Shown: positions 46,774 through 59,023, numbered from the stretch's first letter. The stretch: DNA of 64,000 nucleotides from Flavobacteria bacterium MS024-2A (GCA_905182305.1 CAJJBB010000004.1:39966-103965); one strand, 5' to 3'. Notes: generated by a model not told the origin, from the sequence alone. Numbers and translations are program-made.

Positions 46774-47295
46774 ATGAAAAAATATATATTAATTATCCTT
46801 GTAACTTTTGTTTTAGGATCTTGCCAAGCTCCAACGGAAAAGCCCTCAAATGAGGCCACTGTTATAGGATATGAATTTAATGATGAAGGAGTAAAACAAA
46901 ATATAGTCGCAGGAGATGTAGCAATTACAGATGTTTATATGGATTATATTCAAGCACACAATGATAAAAATTTAGATAAAATCCATGAAATGGATATGGA
47001 AGATGTTATTATTAGAGCTGCAAATGGAGCTTTGTATAATGGACGCGATTCTCATAAGCAAGAACTAGAAGCGTGGTTTAATGCAGCCAGTCCAGCATGG
47101 AAAATAAAATGGATGGTTGCTAATACAGTTGAAGGAGCGGATGGAAAAGCACAGAATTGGTTAACAACAGGTGTTGATGTAGTTCAGGCTTTAGATGGGA
47201 ATAATATCACTACACATCATGTAATCGATGTTAATTTTGTCAATGGAAAAGTTAAAGAATTAAATGTTTACGATAGAGCAAGTGAAAAGAAATAA
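46774..47295 (+). CDS. lipoprotein with NTF2/SnoaL-like domain
   Basis: 173 aa with a lipoprotein signal (MKKYILIILVTFVLGSCQA; lipobox LGSC with the lipidated Cys at residue 17). The mature part reads like an NTF2-like fold: MDYIQAHNDKNLDKIHEM then DGRDSHKQELEAWF-type helix and strands WKIKWMVANTVEGA and HHVIDVNFVNGKVKEL. Function is unknown; such domains bind small molecules or act as isomerase-like folds. It stands alone on the plus strand, with the 214 bases before it (46560-46773) holding only short inverted sequence such as ACTAG..CTAGT. It is convergent with the truncated porP. Confidence 0.8.
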   Translation: MKKYILIILVTFVLGSCQAPTEKPSNEATVIGYEFNDEGVKQNIVAGDVAITDVYMDYIQAHNDKNLDKIHEMDMEDVIIRAANGALYNGRDSHKQELEAWFNAASPAWKIKWMVANTVEGADGKAQNWLTTGVDVVQALDGNNITTHHVIDVNFVNGKVKELNVYDRASEKK

Positions 47296-47375
47296 AGTAA
47301 TACATAAGCTGCTGGTGCAAAAACAAATTTTTAACATACTTATTTAACACAGAAAAAACACTATCTAAAAATCCT

Positions 47376-48023
47376 TTATCCTTTTACTTTACGGAGCATC
47401 AGTGAAGGCTTTAAAATAAGTCCATTACCTATTCCAATATAAGCGCCACCCCCAACATAAGAATGAACCCGATCTTTTGCCGTTACCACTAGATCTACAT
47501 CACGTTTACTATTAAAGAGTCTTGGAATTGAGAATGATACCCAAAAGCTAGAGGCGCTGTAATAGGCCCCTGCTCCAATATTGGGATTGAAACTACTTAA
47601 AGCCACTTGAGTGGGATCACCACCAGTATAAGAACTTAGTAAAGAAGGATCTGCCTTATAAAAATTACCCCCTGCTTTAAGCCCTAAATAAAGCTGTGAT
47701 TCTCCCATATCAAGTTTATAGGAAAAATCAACATAAGCGAAGGTTTGCTGCTCGATAAAAACATTATCAGAGACCACAGAAATTCCTAAGCCCACATTGT
47801 TTTCTCTAGCTGAAGAAAATGACATGGCCACAGTACTGGGCGCATCATCCATAGAGGCCCACTGCCTTCTTGAGGTTAGAGACAACATGTTAGCCGCCTC
47901 TGCTCCCGCATAAGCTGGGTTGATGACATTCATGTTATAGCGGTACAATGAATAATACGATTCCTGCTGTCCAAGGATTAACAAGGGAAGCAACAGCGCA
48001 ATAAGTAAACTATATTTTTTCAT
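47376..48023 (-). CDS. PorP/SprF family protein, C-terminally truncated
   Basis: About 215 aa starting with the signal peptide MKKYSLLIALLLPLLILGQQ (ATG at 48023; a frame extending to 48050 overlaps the upstream adhesin and is less likely). The family opening NMNVINPAYAGAEAANM and SRRQWASMDDAPSTVAMSF are clear. The protein stops at LILKPSLMLRKVKG, matching LKPSLLLKKTSG in the intact paralogue at 23309-24259, which continues for about 90 more residues. Those final beta strands are absent, and the 80 bases before the convergent lipoprotein gene do not encode them in any frame I checked. A barrel lacking its end should be non-functional or depend on another PorP. Confidence 0.8.
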   Translation of the reverse strand: MKKYSLLIALLLPLLILGQQESYYSLYRYNMNVINPAYAGAEAANMLSLTSRRQWASMDDAPSTVAMSFSSARENNVGLGISVVSDNVFIEQQTFAYVDFSYKLDMGESQLYLGLKAGGNFYKADPSLLSSYTGGDPTQVALSSFNPNIGAGAYYSASSFWVSFSIPRLFNSKRDVDLVVTAKDRVHSYVGGGAYIGIGNGLILKPSLMLRKVKG

Positions 48024-48028
48024 CGTCT

Positions 48029-48304
48029 TTATCGTGTTAAGTAGAGCCATCCCTCAAAATCAATTGTACTATTGCCATTCAAATCAATACGGTAATAATA
48101 ACTACCCTCGGGTAGGTCTGTTCCCTCAAAGATTCCATTCCAGTTATTTCCGTAAGGTTTTGCGGAAAAGATCTCTTGTCCAGTTCTTGTGTATATCCAC
48201 ACCTGGTTGTTTAAATAGCGGTCAATCTCACGAACTTGCCAAGTGTCATTCTTCCCATCTCCATTGGGAGAGAAGAAGGTTACAATATCGATCGTAGCCT
48301 TCAA
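48029..48304 (-). CDS. giant T9SS adhesin 3, C-terminal fragment (type B sorting domain)
   Basis: 91 codons from a TTG. It contains the type B T9SS sorting domain: TFFSPNGDGKNDTWQV, IYTRTGQEIFSAKPYG and LPEGSYYYRIDLNG, ending GWLYLTR. It is the end of the giant protein encoded from the right window edge. The upstream frame ends at 48301 within four codons of where this one becomes meaningful, so the two are one reading broken by a 1-base shift. It is followed by the truncated porP, the normal partner order. Confidence 0.85.
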   Translation of the reverse strand: MKATIDIVTFFSPNGDGKNDTWQVREIDRYLNNQVWIYTRTGQEIFSAKPYGNNWNGIFEGTDLPEGSYYYRIDLNGNSTIDFEGWLYLTR

Positions 48305-49707
48305 GTTGTAGGATTTGAGAAATCTTGAGGATAACTAGTCGGATCTAGTGGGTTCGTTCCTGCTATTTTCTCATCCAGATTAGGGAAGTAATCTCCATCT
48401 TGATCATTATACGGATCTAGATTATCACTATCAAGCTCATCCACTACCCCATCATCATCTGAGTCTAAAAGACTTGATTCTAAATAATTTGGAATACCAT
48501 CTCTATCGGTATCATCATCTGTTGGATCTCCATTACCATTTAGATCCTCTAGGATCGTTAATAAGCCGTCTCCATCATCATCGGTATCCACATGATCATA
48601 CACCCCATCCCCATCGGTATCTAACGAAAATCCAGTGGCTGTAATGTTGGTTTCTAAAAGTGAAGGAACCCCATCATTATCATCATCTAGGTCATGGTAA
48701 TCAGGAGTACCATCTCTATCGGTATCAATTAAAATTGTCGGTCCTGGTTTAACTTCACTGATCGTCGGGATACCATCCCCATCATCATCAGGATCTAAAT
48801 AATCTGGGAGACCATCCCCATCAAAATCTAATGCATCCTCAGGATTCCCATTTCCATTTGGATCTGAATCTTCATCAATGGTAGGGATAAGATCACCGTC
48901 ATCATCTGCGTCTAAATAATTTTTTAGACCGTCTGAGTTACTATCAAGGGCATCCTTAGGATCAAAATCTCCATCGGGATCTGACCCTTCAAACTCCGTG
49001 AAAATTCCATCATTATCATCATCTGGATCAAGGTAATTAGCAAAGCCATCTCCATCCCAGTCAAAGCCATTTTCAATCAAGCCATTGTTGTCTGGATTTT
49101 CGTTTTCATATCTTGAATAAATATGATCCCCATCATCATCGGGATCTAATGAATTTATAATTCCATCGCCATCCGTGTCAGAGACAATTAATGACGCATT
49201 CTCATCGGTAAGAGGCGTTTCAATGGTATTTAATTCTAATACGTCCTCAGTATTTTCCTCTACTTCTATTTCTTGTGGATTATCTGGAATAGGAAGACTC
49301 GTATCTCCATAGGTCGTATTGATATAGGCAATCTCAACTTCATAAATTCCATCGCCATTAGCATCATCTGGATTATCAAGATCTGGAGGAGTTATAAAGG
49401 CTAAATACCCTTCAGAATTTTCATTTTTATATCGCCACGCTTTCATAGACTTAGAGGTACCATTAGAGGCAGGTTCCCCTCCTTTAACCGTAAACTTAGA
49501 TCTGTCGGCTCCACCAGAAATCTTCTTTCGAACCTTCCACTTTCCTACATTTTTGTCTTGTGTAGGTTTTGAGCTGGTTGCTAACTTGACCTCTTGCCCC
49601 TGCTGATCTTGTAAGAACAAATCTATAGGGCTGATAAATCGTAACAAATTCATCCTCATTAAAGTCATAAACGCCATCATTGTCATCATCAATATCTGGA
49701 ATGTCAC
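48301..49707 (-). CDS. giant T9SS adhesin 3 fragment (TSP3 repeats)
   Basis: 468-aa frame. The first ~24 residues are out-of-frame reading; true sequence resumes at about [18 protein letters not shown] short beta-rich domain (residues ~25-150, including [17 protein letters not shown]) interrupts the Asp-rich repeats. TSP3-type calcium-binding repeats then continue: [55 protein letters not shown] and others. Many follow the layout [17 protein letters not shown]. It ends just before the sorting domain in the adjacent frame. Confidence 0.78.
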   Translation of the reverse strand: MTFQILMMTMMAFMTLMRMNLLRFISPIDLFLQDQQGQEVKLATSSKPTQDKNVGKWKVRKKISGGADRSKFTVKGGEPASNGTSKSMKAWRYKNENSEGYLAFITPPDLDNPDDANGDGIYEVEIAYINTTYGDTSLPIPDNPQEIEVEENTEDVLELNTIETPLTDENASLIVSDTDGDGIINSLDPDDDGDHIYSRYENENPDNNGLIENGFDWDGDGFANYLDPDDDNDGIFTEFEGSDPDGDFDPKDALDSNSDGLKNYLDADDDGDLIPTIDEDSDPNGNGNPEDALDFDGDGLPDYLDPDDDGDGIPTISEVKPGPTILIDTDRDGTPDYHDLDDDNDGVPSLLETNITATGFSLDTDGDGVYDHVDTDDDGDGLLTILEDLNGNGDPTDDDTDRDGIPNYLESSLLDSDDDGVVDELDSDNLDPYNDQDGDYFPNLDEKIAGTNPLDPTSYPQDFSNPTT

Positions 49708-50092
49708 TTACCCCATCACTGTCATGATCTCCATACACATCCACTGAGTCAGGAATACCATCATCGTCATTATCACTACTAAATTCTGCATTGAGTGGGA
49801 ATTCATCTTCTCCATCTATAATCCCATCTCCATCCGTGTCGGGATTATTGGGATCCGTTCCTTGAAGTACTTCAAGAGAGTCTGAAACGCCATCATTATC
49901 TGAGTCTAGTGGAGTACTGTTGGGATCTTTAGGATCCGTTCCTTGAAGGCTCTCATCACGATCACTGTACCCATCATTATCATCATCCGTGTCAGCATTA
50001 TCTCCTATGCCATCACCGTCTGTATCAAGCTGTTCTTGCTTCATCCTCTGGGAAGGCATCTTCACCGTCTGGCACTCCATCATTATCATCAT
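49496..50092 (-). CDS. giant T9SS adhesin 3 fragment (TSP3 repeats)
   Basis: 198 aa, TSP3 repeats such as [19 protein letters not shown] and [19 protein letters not shown]. After about residue 150 (FVTIY) it leaves the true frame; the reading continues as [12 protein letters not shown] in the 48301-49707 frame. The start of this frame is also out of phase until about residue 20. It is not a separate gene. Confidence 0.65.
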   Translation of the reverse strand: MMIMMECQTVKMPSQRMKQEQLDTDGDGIGDNADTDDDNDGYSDRDESLQGTDPKDPNSTPLDSDNDGVSDSLEVLQGTDPNNPDTDGDGIIDGEDEFPLNAEFSSDNDDDGIPDSVDVYGDHDSDGVSDIPDIDDDNDGVYDFNEDEFVTIYQPYRFVLTRSAGARGQVSNQLKTYTRQKCRKVEGSKEDFWWSRQI

Positions 50093-50319
50093 CTGGGATC
50101 TATTGCATCTGGAATACCATCATTGTCAGTGTCTTTTGAATATTCTGGATTCAGTGGGAAGGGATCTTCTAGATCACCTACTCCATCACCATCGGTGTCA
50201 GGATTATTTGGATCTGTACCTAATACCGTCTCCTCAACATCCGAGAGTCCGTCCCCATCACTATCTTGTGGGAAATCTTCTTCATCTAAAGGATCTGTTC
50301 CTGCTGCCATCTCAATCAC
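50089..50319 (-). CDS. giant T9SS adhesin 3 fragment (TSP3 repeats)
   Basis: 76 aa of TSP3 repeat sequence ([33 protein letters not shown]). It stops where the canonical DPDDDNDG would follow. The nucleotide sequence there, ATCATCATCTGGGATC on the plus strand, has one extra base compared with either of two neighbouring variants (CATCGGGATC and CATCTGGATC), which accounts for the break. Internal piece of the giant gene. Confidence 0.6.
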   Translation of the reverse strand: MIEMAAGTDPLDEEDFPQDSDGDGLSDVEETVLGTDPNNPDTDGDGVGDLEDPFPLNPEYSKDTDNDGIPDAIDPR

Positions 50320-52580
50320 ATCATCAAAACCATCGTTATCATCATCTGGTCTGCATTGTTACCAATTCCATCTCGATCGGTATCTGTAGTCTCTAGTGGA
50401 TCAAATGGGAAAACATCAAATAGATCTAGTACTCCATCATTATCATCATCTGGATCGAGTAGATCCGGTATACCGTCACGGTCCTGGTCACTATTGTGCT
50501 CTGGATCTAGGGGGAAGGCATCGATCTTATCGTTTACTCCATCCCCATCGGTATCGTAATTATTTGGATCTGTACCCAGTATGAGCTCCTCTGCATCTGA
50601 GAGTCCATCTCTATCAGCATCCTCTGGAATACTAAAAGAATTAAACGGATCACTACCCTCTATAATCTCTACTGTATCGCCATATCCATCATTATCATCA
50701 TCTAAATCTGCATTGTCTCCGATACCATCGTTGTCATTATCTGAAGATTCATCTAGATTATAAGGGAAGCGATCATTAGCATCATTGACACCATCGCCAT
50801 CAAGATCAGGATCTGAATTATCGCCTATACCATCCCCGTCTAAATCACTACTCTCACTTGAATCAAAAGGGAAGCGGTCTTTACTATCTGGCACTCCATC
50901 GTTATCATCATCTGGATCAATATTATTGGGAATACCGTCTCCATCAAAGTCATCAGCTAAGATCAGATTAAAAGGATCAAGCGGTGCTGGATCTACTCCA
51001 TCTAAAAAGCTATCATCATCCGTATCAGGATCATTAGGATCAGTTCCAATGATTGCTTCTCCTGGGTCAGAGAGTAAATCATTATCCGTATCAACAGGAA
51101 TACTATTACGATCTTTAGGATCAGATCCTCCTACACTTTCTGTTATATCAGAATAGCCATCATTATCATCATCTAGATCAGCATTATCTCCGATGCCATC
51201 ACCATCAGTATCTATAGTTTCTCTTGGATTAAGGGGGAAGCTGTCCATACTATCGGGCACCCCATCATTATCATCATCTGTATCCTCTTCATCTGGGATA
51301 CCGTCCCGGTCAGTATCTTGTGAGCTTTCAGAGTCTAGTGGAAAGTCGTCTTCTCCATCTTGTATGCCATCTCCATCCGTATCGGGATTGGTAGGATCCG
51401 TTCCTAGCTCCTGTTCTTTAACATCAGGTAAGAAATCCCCATCTTGATCCTCAGGAAACTCACCAGAATCTTTGGGATCTGTACCGAGCTCTAATTCTAA
51501 CAGGTCATTATACCCATCGTTGTCGTCATCAGGATCTAGAAGATCGATAATACCATCTCCGTCAGTATCGATGGTTAAGTCTCCATCGAGTGGTTCTGGA
51601 TCAAACTTATCACCAATACCATCGCCATCAGTGTCTGGATTAGCAGGATCTGTTCCCAAATCAAGCTCTTGGTTGTTAGTAAGTCCGTCGCCATCAGCAT
51701 CACGAGGATAGTCAAGGGTATCTTTGGTGTTGGTGCCGTCTTCTAACTCAACAATATCATCATAACCATCATTGTCATCATCCCTATCAGCGTTGTCGCC
51801 TGAACCATCTCCATCATAATCTGAAGTTTCACTAGAATCCAATGGAAACGCATCGTTCTCATCTCTTACCCCGTCGTTATCATCATCGGGATCTATTGCA
51901 TCTGGAAGACCGTCATTATCCGTGTCTAGTCCCACATTTGGATTTAGTGGAGCAGCATCATTCTTATCACTCACCCCGTCTCCATCGGTATCTGGATTGG
52001 TAGGATCAGTTCCAATGATAGCTTCTTCTGTATCTGTAAGCCCGTCATTATCTGTATCACCAGGAACACTAGCTGGATCTAAAGGATCTGTACCGGCAGC
52101 CTGTTCCTGAAGATCAGTAAAACCATCGTTGTCATCATCAGGATCAATACCATTGTTAAGACCATCACCATCGGTGTCTGGCTGGTTGGTTGGATCAAGT
52201 GGATAAGGATCCACGCCGTCTTCCAATCCGTCGTTATCATCATCGGGATCTATTTTATTTGGGATACCATCTCCATCAGTATCGGTTTGGTAATTTGGAT
52301 CTATAGGAAAGTCATCCTCTCCGTCTATGGTTCCATCACCATCAGTGTCTGGATTGTTAGGGTCGGTTCCTAATCCCGGCTCTAAGCTATCAGGAAGTTT
52401 ATCGTTATCGGAGTCCGCTGGAACGCTTGAAGGATCTAAAGGATCTGAACCGGCAGCAGTCTCATTTACATCAGAGTAGCTATCGTTATCATCATCGGTA
52501 TCCGCATTATCCCCTATACCATCATTGTCATTATCAGAAGATTCATTGGCGTCTAATGGGAAAGGTATCTTGGATATCAT
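50316..52580 (-). CDS. giant T9SS adhesin 3 fragment (long TSP3 array)
   Basis: 754 aa made almost wholly of thrombospondin type 3-like units of about 13-40 residues. The recurring plan is [19 protein letters not shown], then FPLDxxEs, and [13 protein letters not shown]. Acidic side chains at fixed spacing should bind many calcium ions and make a rigid, extended stalk. The last ten residues ([10 protein letters not shown]) are out of frame after a lost base near 50345. The beginning joins the 52589-59023 frame across a 1-base insertion near 52590. Composition is extreme in Asp, Gly and Asn. Confidence 0.75.
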   Translation of the reverse strand: MISKIPFPLDANESSDNDNDGIGDNADTDDDNDSYSDVNETAAGSDPLDPSSVPADSDNDKLPDSLEPGLGTDPNNPDTDGDGTIDGEDDFPIDPNYQTDTDGDGIPNKIDPDDDNDGLEDGVDPYPLDPTNQPDTDGDGLNNGIDPDDDNDGFTDLQEQAAGTDPLDPASVPGDTDNDGLTDTEEAIIGTDPTNPDTDGDGVSDKNDAAPLNPNVGLDTDNDGLPDAIDPDDDNDGVRDENDAFPLDSSETSDYDGDGSGDNADRDDDNDGYDDIVELEDGTNTKDTLDYPRDADGDGLTNNQELDLGTDPANPDTDGDGIGDKFDPEPLDGDLTIDTDGDGIIDLLDPDDDNDGYNDLLELELGTDPKDSGEFPEDQDGDFLPDVKEQELGTDPTNPDTDGDGIQDGEDDFPLDSESSQDTDRDGIPDEEDTDDDNDGVPDSMDSFPLNPRETIDTDGDGIGDNADLDDDNDGYSDITESVGGSDPKDRNSIPVDTDNDLLSDPGEAIIGTDPNDPDTDDDSFLDGVDPAPLDPFNLILADDFDGDGIPNNIDPDDDNDGVPDSKDRFPFDSSESSDLDGDGIGDNSDPDLDGDGVNDANDRFPYNLDESSDNDNDGIGDNADLDDDNDGYGDTVEIIEGSDPFNSFSIPEDADRDGLSDAEELILGTDPNNYDTDGDGVNDKIDAFPLDPEHNSDQDRDGIPDLLDPDDDNDGVLDLFDVFPFDPLETTDTDRDGIGNNADQMMITMVLMM

Positions 52581-52588
52581 TTACTCCA

Positions 52589-55500
52589 TCAGTTATCATC
52601 ATCGGGATCGATCACATCAGCGATACCATCGCCATCACTATCTCCTGGTCTTGGGTTAGCCACAAGAGGATCCGTTCCATTAGCAATCTCCTCTATATCA
52701 CTCTGACCATCTCCATCATCATCTGTATCTGCGTTGTCTCCAATACCATCGCCGTCAGTGTCAATATTCTCATTAGGATCACTTGGGAAGGCATCGTCAT
52801 AATCATAGAAAGAGTCCCCGTCAGTATCTATTTCATCATCAACTAGAGTAATGGTAAAGTCATTGGTATCTGCAGCCGATAGATTGTTGTAATTAGCATC
52901 CGCAGAAGTTGGTTTACCTGAGGTGATTGTTACCGTTACATCTCCATCTGCCGTAGCATTATTTGTAGTATTAACAGTGACCGTTTGTGGTACATTCCAG
53001 TTATCTGGGGTAAAGACAAGTTGGGTTACTGGAAGCCTACCTCTCGAGTTATTTGAACTTATGGGTATGGTCACATTGGCGGTAGGCTGCGAAGTAAGAA
53101 CCGCAGTATAACTTCCTTGTTCTCCTTCGGTTGGTGACCCCTCAACGGTAGTAAATTCTATGCCGAAAGGAACTTCTAAAATACTCACCTGCATCGGACG
53201 GGTAGTTACATACCCAACCTTATCGGTTACCGAAACTTCAATCTCATAAATACCATCTTGGTTAGCATCACCAGGAGTATCAAACTCCGGTGCTGGACTA
53301 ATGCTAATCGCTCCAGTGGTAGCATTAATAGTTACATTGGACTGGTCGACTCCCCCTGATATGCTATAGGTAACCTGTTCACTGGCGGTAACCGATCCGC
53401 CAGAAGTCGTCCCCTCTGTAATAGTAATGGAAGACGTTGAAGTAATCGATGGCGAAGTATTATCAAAATTAAAGCTACCACTCATAATACTCTGATTAGT
53501 AATAACCTTATTAGTCGTTGTTACTTTAGTTGAACTAATGGTGTCTGAGGCTTCAATAGTAAAGTTAAGACCACCATCAGTATAAGTGTTGGACGCCGTA
53601 AGGGTAAAGTTGGCAGTATAGGTATATGGACTGGCGCTAGTCTGACCAAAGCTAAGAGTCGGCTGGGTATTTAACCCTGATATAGTCATCGAGATTGTTG
53701 AAGGATTTAAAGCCCAGGCCTGATCCGATATTACCGTTACGGTAATCACATCTCCATCTTTAGCATCTGATCCAGAAACAGCATTATTGGAAGCAACCGT
53801 TACCGTAAGACCTGGATCCGTGGCTTTTACCTCGATACTGGAAGTGAGCGATGCGCCATTGGTTGCTAGAGCAGTATCCGCATCATTGTTATATAAATCT
53901 TTTATTGTGCCTCCATTAAGATCTAATGCGCCTGACGAAGCAATCTGTATACCCCCTGAAATATCCCCATCCCCAACGGTATAAACAAAAGTAGCACTAG
54001 CTGTACCTGAGCCTGAGACATAGCTAGCATAAACCGTATTGCCACTGGCATCGGTGATATTAGTAAGCGGTAGTCTTGGAGTACCTGTAATGGTGGTAAG
54101 CTCATCAAAGTTTACCGTAAAGGTTACCGTATCGGAGTTCGATGGGTTTACATCATCATCGGTGTAAACACCATCTGATGTTACTTGATCAATAGAAGTA
54201 ACCTCAGGACCAGTGAGGTCGATATCTAGGGTTCCTGCTGATAGCGAAGAGAAGTTACCCGCAGGATCTACCACTACTATTTTATAAATACCTCCAGCGC
54301 TAGGAGTGGCGATTGTTCCGCTATTCCCTGTGGTTTGTTTTGTAATGTTCGTGTTTAATGTAAGTGAGCTCACAGAAGACGGATCTGCTAGATACGCCTT
54401 AAGGTCCGCATTCGATATTGTTGAAGGGACTAGCCATACCTGGTCGGTGGCTGCAATATTTGATACCGTATAGGTTGTTGTTGAAGAGGCCGCAATCTTT
54501 TTATCTGTTGCCACAGGGTTAGTAGAAGGAGAAGGCGCAGCTGTATCGATTGTTAGATCCAGTAATGTTGAACTAGCAGTATTACCAAAGGTGTCTACAA
54601 GTTCTATATAAATCTCGTTTTTGATACTACTTCCATTATCGTCAGTTAATGAAGAGGAGATGTCCACCTCAAAATTACCACTACCATCAGAGGTGAGCGT
54701 CTCAGCCAGGGTGCCGTCGACATAAAGTTTTACTTGGGTGTTTGGGGATACCGTTCCTGTAAAGGTCGGTGTGTTATCACTTGTAATGTTATCTGAACTG
54801 GAGACACCTAAATCGGTCTCTGCTTTTAGGGTAGGTATAACTGGCGCTTGGGGTGTGGTCTGGATAGTAACATTCACAGGAGGTGAGTTGCCAGAGGTAT
54901 CCCCTGCAGCATTTTCTATCCTTACATAGAAGACATAGTCTCCTGAGGTAAGGGCCGATGTAGGTGAGATGGTATAACTACCATCACTAGCGGTAGTAAC
55001 AGAGGCTACAATAGAAGGCGAACCGCCATCTTTCTCTGAGTACAGATACACAGTGCCTGTAGAAGGAGTAACCGTCCCGGTAAAGGTAGGAGTGGTGACA
55101 TTAGTTAGGTTATCGGTATTACTAGGGCCTTTATCTGAGCTGGCCGATAGATCGGGAGCTACTGTTGGGGTTGAAGGTGGAGAAAGTATTGTAAAGGTAA
55201 TACTATCGGTGCCTGCATATGACCTACCGTTTGTTGAAACACCAGTTACCGTGGCTGAGTATACAGCGTATGCTAAGCTGCCCCCTGCATCTACATCCCA
55301 TACGTATCTAAAGGTAGAGCTAGTGACCACGGTCATCGCTACATTAGTTATTACACTGCCGATACTTATGGTAGCTGTGGGTGACATGTTTGCTGAGAAG
55401 GTTGCTGTGATGGTGACCACAGAGCTATTAAGCACATAGTTATCCGCATCGGTGTCAGTTAAAGTAACCTGCGGCGCAGGGCAGGTTCCCCAGACAGGTT

Positions 55501-58500
55501 GTTTGTTAGAATCACCTCTCCATGTTGCATTAGCACTAGTTTTAAAATCAGTGGGTTCAGATCCAATATTGGACACGCACCATCCAGTGACATCTTGGTT
55601 AAATGCATCAGCTGACTGAAACATAGAGACCATACTAGTTACATTAGAAGTGTTCCAATTGCCGATGTCTTGGTTAAAAGCAGCAGCTGACTGAAACATC
55701 GAAGTCATATTAGAAACTTTAGAAGTATTCCAATTACCTATATCTTGGTTAAAATCAGAGGCAACATTAAACATATATTCCATGTTGGTCACATTTGATA
55801 CATCCCAACCACCGATTGGTTGATCAAAGACAAGGGCACGGTAAAACATCAAATTCATATCGGTGACACTTGAAGTATCCCAACCACTAATATCTTGATT
55901 GAAAACCAGGGCGCGATCAAACATATTATCCATTCTAGTAACGCTAGAGGTATCCCAACTGCCAATATCCTGATCAAAAGCTCCAGCTCCCCAAAATACA
56001 CCCTCCATATCTGTAACACTAGAGGTATCCCACTTACTTATATCTCGGTTGAATGTTGTATTATCATTAAATAATTCTTTCATGGTGGTTACACTAGAGG
56101 TGTCCCATGAGCTGATGTTTTGATTAAAGTCAACGTTTTCAAACCTACTATCCATGTTTGTAACTAGTGTGGTCACCATCTGACCCCAATTACTGTCTGA
56201 TGCAGCCTTGGCTGCAAACATTGTCTGATCCAGTGCAGTGTATATTACCCCACCAACGACTCCCTGATCTCCAGCATTACAACCGCTACATTTTACGGTT
56301 ACCCCATTTGCATCTAGATAGAAAGTAGGACTGATAGTAAAGGTGATGCTGTCTGTTCCAGCATAAGCATAACCAATGGCGTCAGTACCACTTACAGTTA
56401 CCGAATACGCTCCAGGGGCAAGTGTTGGAGTGGATGTATTCCAGTTATAGGTATAGTTATTAGTACTACCGACCCTAGTCATCGCCACATTGGTCACTAC
56501 TCCTGTGATGGAGACTGCTGGAGTAGCGGCCATACTTTTAGAGAAACTGGCAGTGATCGTTACCGTGTTAGTTGGTGATAAAGTAGTGGATATAATATTA
56601 TCTGCATCAGTATCAGTAAGAGTTACTGTTGGCGAAGTGGTGTCTACAGTAAAGGTGATGCTTTGTGTGCCGGCTACATATGCGTTTGTGTTACTGTCTG
56701 TTCCTGACACTGTGGCGTAGTAAGTTCCATCGGAAGGGGCACCTCCGTTGTCTACATCCCAGGCGTACTTATAGCCTCCAAGGGAATAAACTTGAGCATA
56801 TCCACCATCAGAAATATTAGAGTCATCTAACGGACCAGAACTAACAGCGGAATTTCCATCTTTACTAATATGAACCCTCCTACCAAAATCACTATTTGAC
56901 GCTCTACCCGGAACAGAGGATCCTGTTTGAGTCCAAGAGGAACCGTTCCAATTATAAATACTAAAACTACCACCTGCTGAAGATGCCGAACCAACAATAA
57001 TTCTATTTCCATCACCACTTATACTAGTAGACTTCCACTCATTATTTGTATCCCCTAGAATAGAGGAACCTCGTTGTGTCCAGGAAGCAACTCCTGATGG
57101 CGTATAATCATATACTCTTACTGAACCCCTGGAACTACCTCCACTTGCTGAATTTGGAATACCTATCGATATGGAGTTTTTATTACTACTAAGACTTATT
57201 GTTCCACCAATACCGGCATAACCACTTGCTTCGTTAGGAGTAATATTCCCTACTAGCGTCCAAGCGGATGTTCCAGAGTCATAATCATAAATCTTTACTT
57301 GACCTTTAGAACTGTCATATTTATATGCTCCAACGGCTATTCTAGTTCCATCTTCACTGATTTTAACTGAAGAACCAAATTGATCATTCATAGTATCTCC
57401 AGTAATAGTAGTACCGAGTTGTGTCCAGGAAGCAACTCCTGATGGCGTATACTCATAAATCCTTACATACCCCTTATTGTATGATCGGATCAGGGGCTGT
57501 GGTGCTCCAACAATAACTCTATTCCCATCACTACTTATATCAACAGCTTGACCAAGGCTATCAGCACCAGTATTCCCAGCAGCAAATGAAGCATTGGCTC
57601 CTCCAGGTACGGTGACTGAACCGAGTTGTATCCAATCAGACCCATTCCAATCATAAACCCTTGCATATCCCCTAGCACCTGCCCCATACTGGTCTGCTCC
57701 AACAATTAATCTAGTTCCATCATTATTTAACTGAACATCGTAACCAAACTTTTCACGAACAGTAGTTCCACCACCATCATGTCCCATCAAAGTGGAACCT
57801 AGTTGATTCCAACTTCCAGATTCTAGTTTATAGACCTTAACAAAGCCTGGACCGGTGGTGCTGGTAAAAGGGCTTCCAATGGCAAGAATTTTTCCATCAT
57901 AACTCAAACTAACACCCTGTAATGATTGCTTCGCTACTGTTCCATTAATAGTAGAACCTATTTGAACTCCATTTTCTGTATAGGAAGTAAACTGAACGTT
58001 AGACAGTATTCCACCTGAAATAGATAAAGTAGGTGTTGCCGTCATCGGCTCGGTAAAAGAAGCTGTAATGGTTACCACATCACTTGCAACTATAAAATTA
58101 TCTGAATCTGAGCTAGAAAGGAACGCGCTGGGTGCTACAGTATCTATAGTAAAAGTAAAGCTGTCTGTACCTGCATAGGAATTTTCAGCACCATCAAAAC
58201 CCGTTACTGTTACCACCGCCGAGGAGCCTGATCCTGTCCAAGAGGACATATCCAAGAAGTAGGTCCAAACCGTGGAGCTTGTGGCAGTCATCGCTACATC
58301 AGTCACACCATTTCCGATGGTGATCGTAGGTGAGTTATTCATTGATTCATTAAAAGTAGCGGTGATCGTTACTGTATCTGTACCATTAAGGGTGTTATTT
58401 CCATCGTTATTTGTTAGACCACTTAGTGTGGGTACTGTGGTATCAACTACAAAAGTTGAAGTAACCGTAGCTGAGTTTCCAGCTGGGTCTTGACCTGTTA

Positions 58501-59023
58501 TGGAAACGGTATGGCTTCCCTCAGCTAGTGTGCCTGAGGAAGTGTCCCAAGTATATTTCCATGTTGTCCCAGAGACCAGCGTAAGAGGTGTATTTGTTAC
58601 TATTCCTGGAATTGTTATTGTTGGTGAACCCTGTAATGCTTCTGAGAAAACAGCAGTAAAAGTGACTACCGAAGAAGTGTTTACCTTGTTATTGTTGTCT
58701 GTGTTGGTAAGAGAAACTGAAGGGGCTGTAGTATCTATGGTAAAGGTGATGCTTTGTGTGCCGGCTACATAAGCGTTTCCGTTAGTATCTGTTCCCGATA
58801 CAGTAGCTGAATAGCTACCATCAGAAGGGGTTCCATTACCATCTACATTCCAAGGCGTACTGATATCCTCCAAGGGAGTAAACTCGTACATGACCTGCGC
58901 TCGTGAAGGACCCGTCATTTCCAGTACTTCCAATAGCGACACTAGTTCCATCAGAGGATAAAGGAGACTGATACTCACCACTTGATCATCTCCAGCCGCT
59001 TCCCCATCAATATCTAGCCCCAA
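52589..59023 (-). CDS. giant T9SS adhesin 3, central fragment (Ig-like, propeller, DUF285, Calx-beta-like, start of TSP3)
   Basis: 2144 aa, the longest uninterrupted piece. Residues ~1-55 are garbled. Then there are tandem Ig-like units with the phrase [18 protein letters not shown] and about 100-residue spacing. An FG-GAP-like propeller (about 56770-58000: [26 protein letters not shown]) sits inside one of the Ig-like units. DUF285 repeats follow (55480-56170: [20 protein letters not shown]), then more Ig-like units ([13 protein letters not shown]). Near 53220-53450 is a cadherin-like unit, near 52900-53170 a Calx-beta-like unit ([19 protein letters not shown]), and after that TSP3 repeats. 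There is no signal peptide; the N-terminus is upstream. Confidence 0.8.
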   Translation of the reverse strand: MGLDIDGEAAGDDQVVSISLLYPLMELVSLLEVLEMTGPSRAQVMYEFTPLEDISTPWNVDGNGTPSDGSYSATVSGTDTNGNAYVAGTQSITFTIDTTAPSVSLTNTDNNNKVNTSSVVTFTAVFSEALQGSPTITIPGIVTNTPLTLVSGTTWKYTWDTSSGTLAEGSHTVSITGQDPAGNSATVTSTFVVDTTVPTLSGLTNNDGNNTLNGTDTVTITATFNESMNNSPTITIGNGVTDVAMTATSSTVWTYFLDMSSWTGSGSSAVVTVTGFDGAENSYAGTDSFTFTIDTVAPSAFLSSSDSDNFIVASDVVTITASFTEPMTATPTLSISGGILSNVQFTSYTENGVQIGSTINGTVAKQSLQGVSLSYDGKILAIGSPFTSTTGPGFVKVYKLESGSWNQLGSTLMGHDGGGTTVREKFGYDVQLNNDGTRLIVGADQYGAGARGYARVYDWNGSDWIQLGSVTVPGGANASFAAGNTGADSLGQAVDISSDGNRVIVGAPQPLIRSYNKGYVRIYEYTPSGVASWTQLGTTITGDTMNDQFGSSVKISEDGTRIAVGAYKYDSSKGQVKIYDYDSGTSAWTLVGNITPNEASGYAGIGGTISLSSNKNSISIGIPNSASGGSSRGSVRVYDYTPSGVASWTQRGSSILGDTNNEWKSTSISGDGNRIIVGSASSAGGSFSIYNWNGSSWTQTGSSVPGRASNSDFGRRVHISKDGNSAVSSGPLDDSNISDGGYAQVYSLGGYKYAWDVDNGGAPSDGTYYATVSGTDSNTNAYVAGTQSITFTVDTTSPTVTLTDTDADNIISTTLSPTNTVTITASFSKSMAATPAVSITGVVTNVAMTRVGSTNNYTYNWNTSTPTLAPGAYSVTVSGTDAIGYAYAGTDSITFTISPTFYLDANGVTVKCSGCNAGDQGVVGGVIYTALDQTMFAAKAASDSNWGQMVTTLVTNMDSRFENVDFNQNISSWDTSSVTTMKELFNDNTTFNRDISKWDTSSVTDMEGVFWGAGAFDQDIGSWDTSSVTRMDNMFDRALVFNQDISGWDTSSVTDMNLMFYRALVFDQPIGGWDVSNVTNMEYMFNVASDFNQDIGNWNTSKVSNMTSMFQSAAAFNQDIGNWNTSNVTSMVSMFQSADAFNQDVTGWCVSNIGSEPTDFKTSANATWRGDSNKQPVWGTCPAPQVTLTDTDADNYVLNSSVVTITATFSANMSPTATISIGSVITNVAMTVVTSSTFRYVWDVDAGGSLAYAVYSATVTGVSTNGRSYAGTDSITFTILSPPSTPTVAPDLSASSDKGPSNTDNLTNVTTPTFTGTVTPSTGTVYLYSEKDGGSPSIVASVTTASDGSYTISPTSALTSGDYVFYVRIENAAGDTSGNSPPVNVTIQTTPQAPVIPTLKAETDLGVSSSDNITSDNTPTFTGTVSPNTQVKLYVDGTLAETLTSDGSGNFEVDISSSLTDDNGSSIKNEIYIELVDTFGNTASSTLLDLTIDTAAPSPSTNPVATDKKIAASSTTTYTVSNIAATDQVWLVPSTISNADLKAYLADPSSVSSLTLNTNITKQTTGNSGTIATPSAGGIYKIVVVDPAGNFSSLSAGTLDIDLTGPEVTSIDQVTSDGVYTDDDVNPSNSDTVTFTVNFDELTTITGTPRLPLTNITDASGNTVYASYVSGSGTASATFVYTVGDGDISGGIQIASSGALDLNGGTIKDLYNNDADTALATNGASLTSSIEVKATDPGLTVTVASNNAVSGSDAKDGDVITVTVISDQAWALNPSTISMTISGLNTQPTLSFGQTSASPYTYTANFTLTASNTYTDGGLNFTIEASDTISSTKVTTTNKVITNQSIMSGSFNFDNTSPSITSTSSITITEGTTSGGSVTASEQVTYSISGGVDQSNVTINATTGAISISPAPEFDTPGDANQDGIYEIEVSVTDKVGYVTTRPMQVSILEVPFGIEFTTVEGSPTEGEQGSYTAVLTSQPTANVTIPISSNNSRGRLPVTQLVFTPDNWNVPQTVTVNTTNNATADGDVTVTITSGKPTSADANYNNLSAADTNDFTITLVDDEIDTDGDSFYDYDDAFPSDPNENIDTDGDGIGDNADTDDDGDGQSDIEEIANGTDPLVANPRPGDSDGDGIADVIDPDDDN
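55481..56170 (-). repeat. DUF285 (BspA-like 25-residue) repeat array within adhesin 3
   Basis: About eight tandem units of 25-26 residues. The pattern is MxxMFxxAxxFNQDIGxWDTSxVTxM, for example [20 protein letters not shown] and [19 protein letters not shown]. This is the PF03382-type repeat found on many bacterial and mycoplasma surface proteins, which forms a solenoid. Cysteine-containing segments cap both ends ([10 protein letters not shown] before and GWCVSNIG after). Confidence 0.9.

Larger units (their letters stand above)
48310..52850 (-). repeat. TSP3 calcium-binding repeat array of adhesin 3
   Basis: About 4.5 kb of tandem degenerate units encoding Asp-rich calcium-binding repeats, interrupted once by a short beta domain (~49180-49640). 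On the plus strand it appears as recurring CCATC.TTATCATCATC.GGATC. The array lies between the Ig/Calx-beta region and the sorting domain, so it should form the membrane-proximal stalk. Confidence 0.9.

Noticed and set aside
49943..52846. Several Ser/Pro/Ser-rich plus-strand frames opposite the TSP3 array
   Set aside because: They are antisense shadows of Asp/Gly-rich coding repeats: TCATCATC and CCATC repeats translate to Ser/Pro or His/Tyr runs.
48310..52850. CRISPR-like regular repeats
   Set aside because: The repetition is coding TSP3 units with variable spacing, no constant repeat of 24-40 bases and no cas genes.
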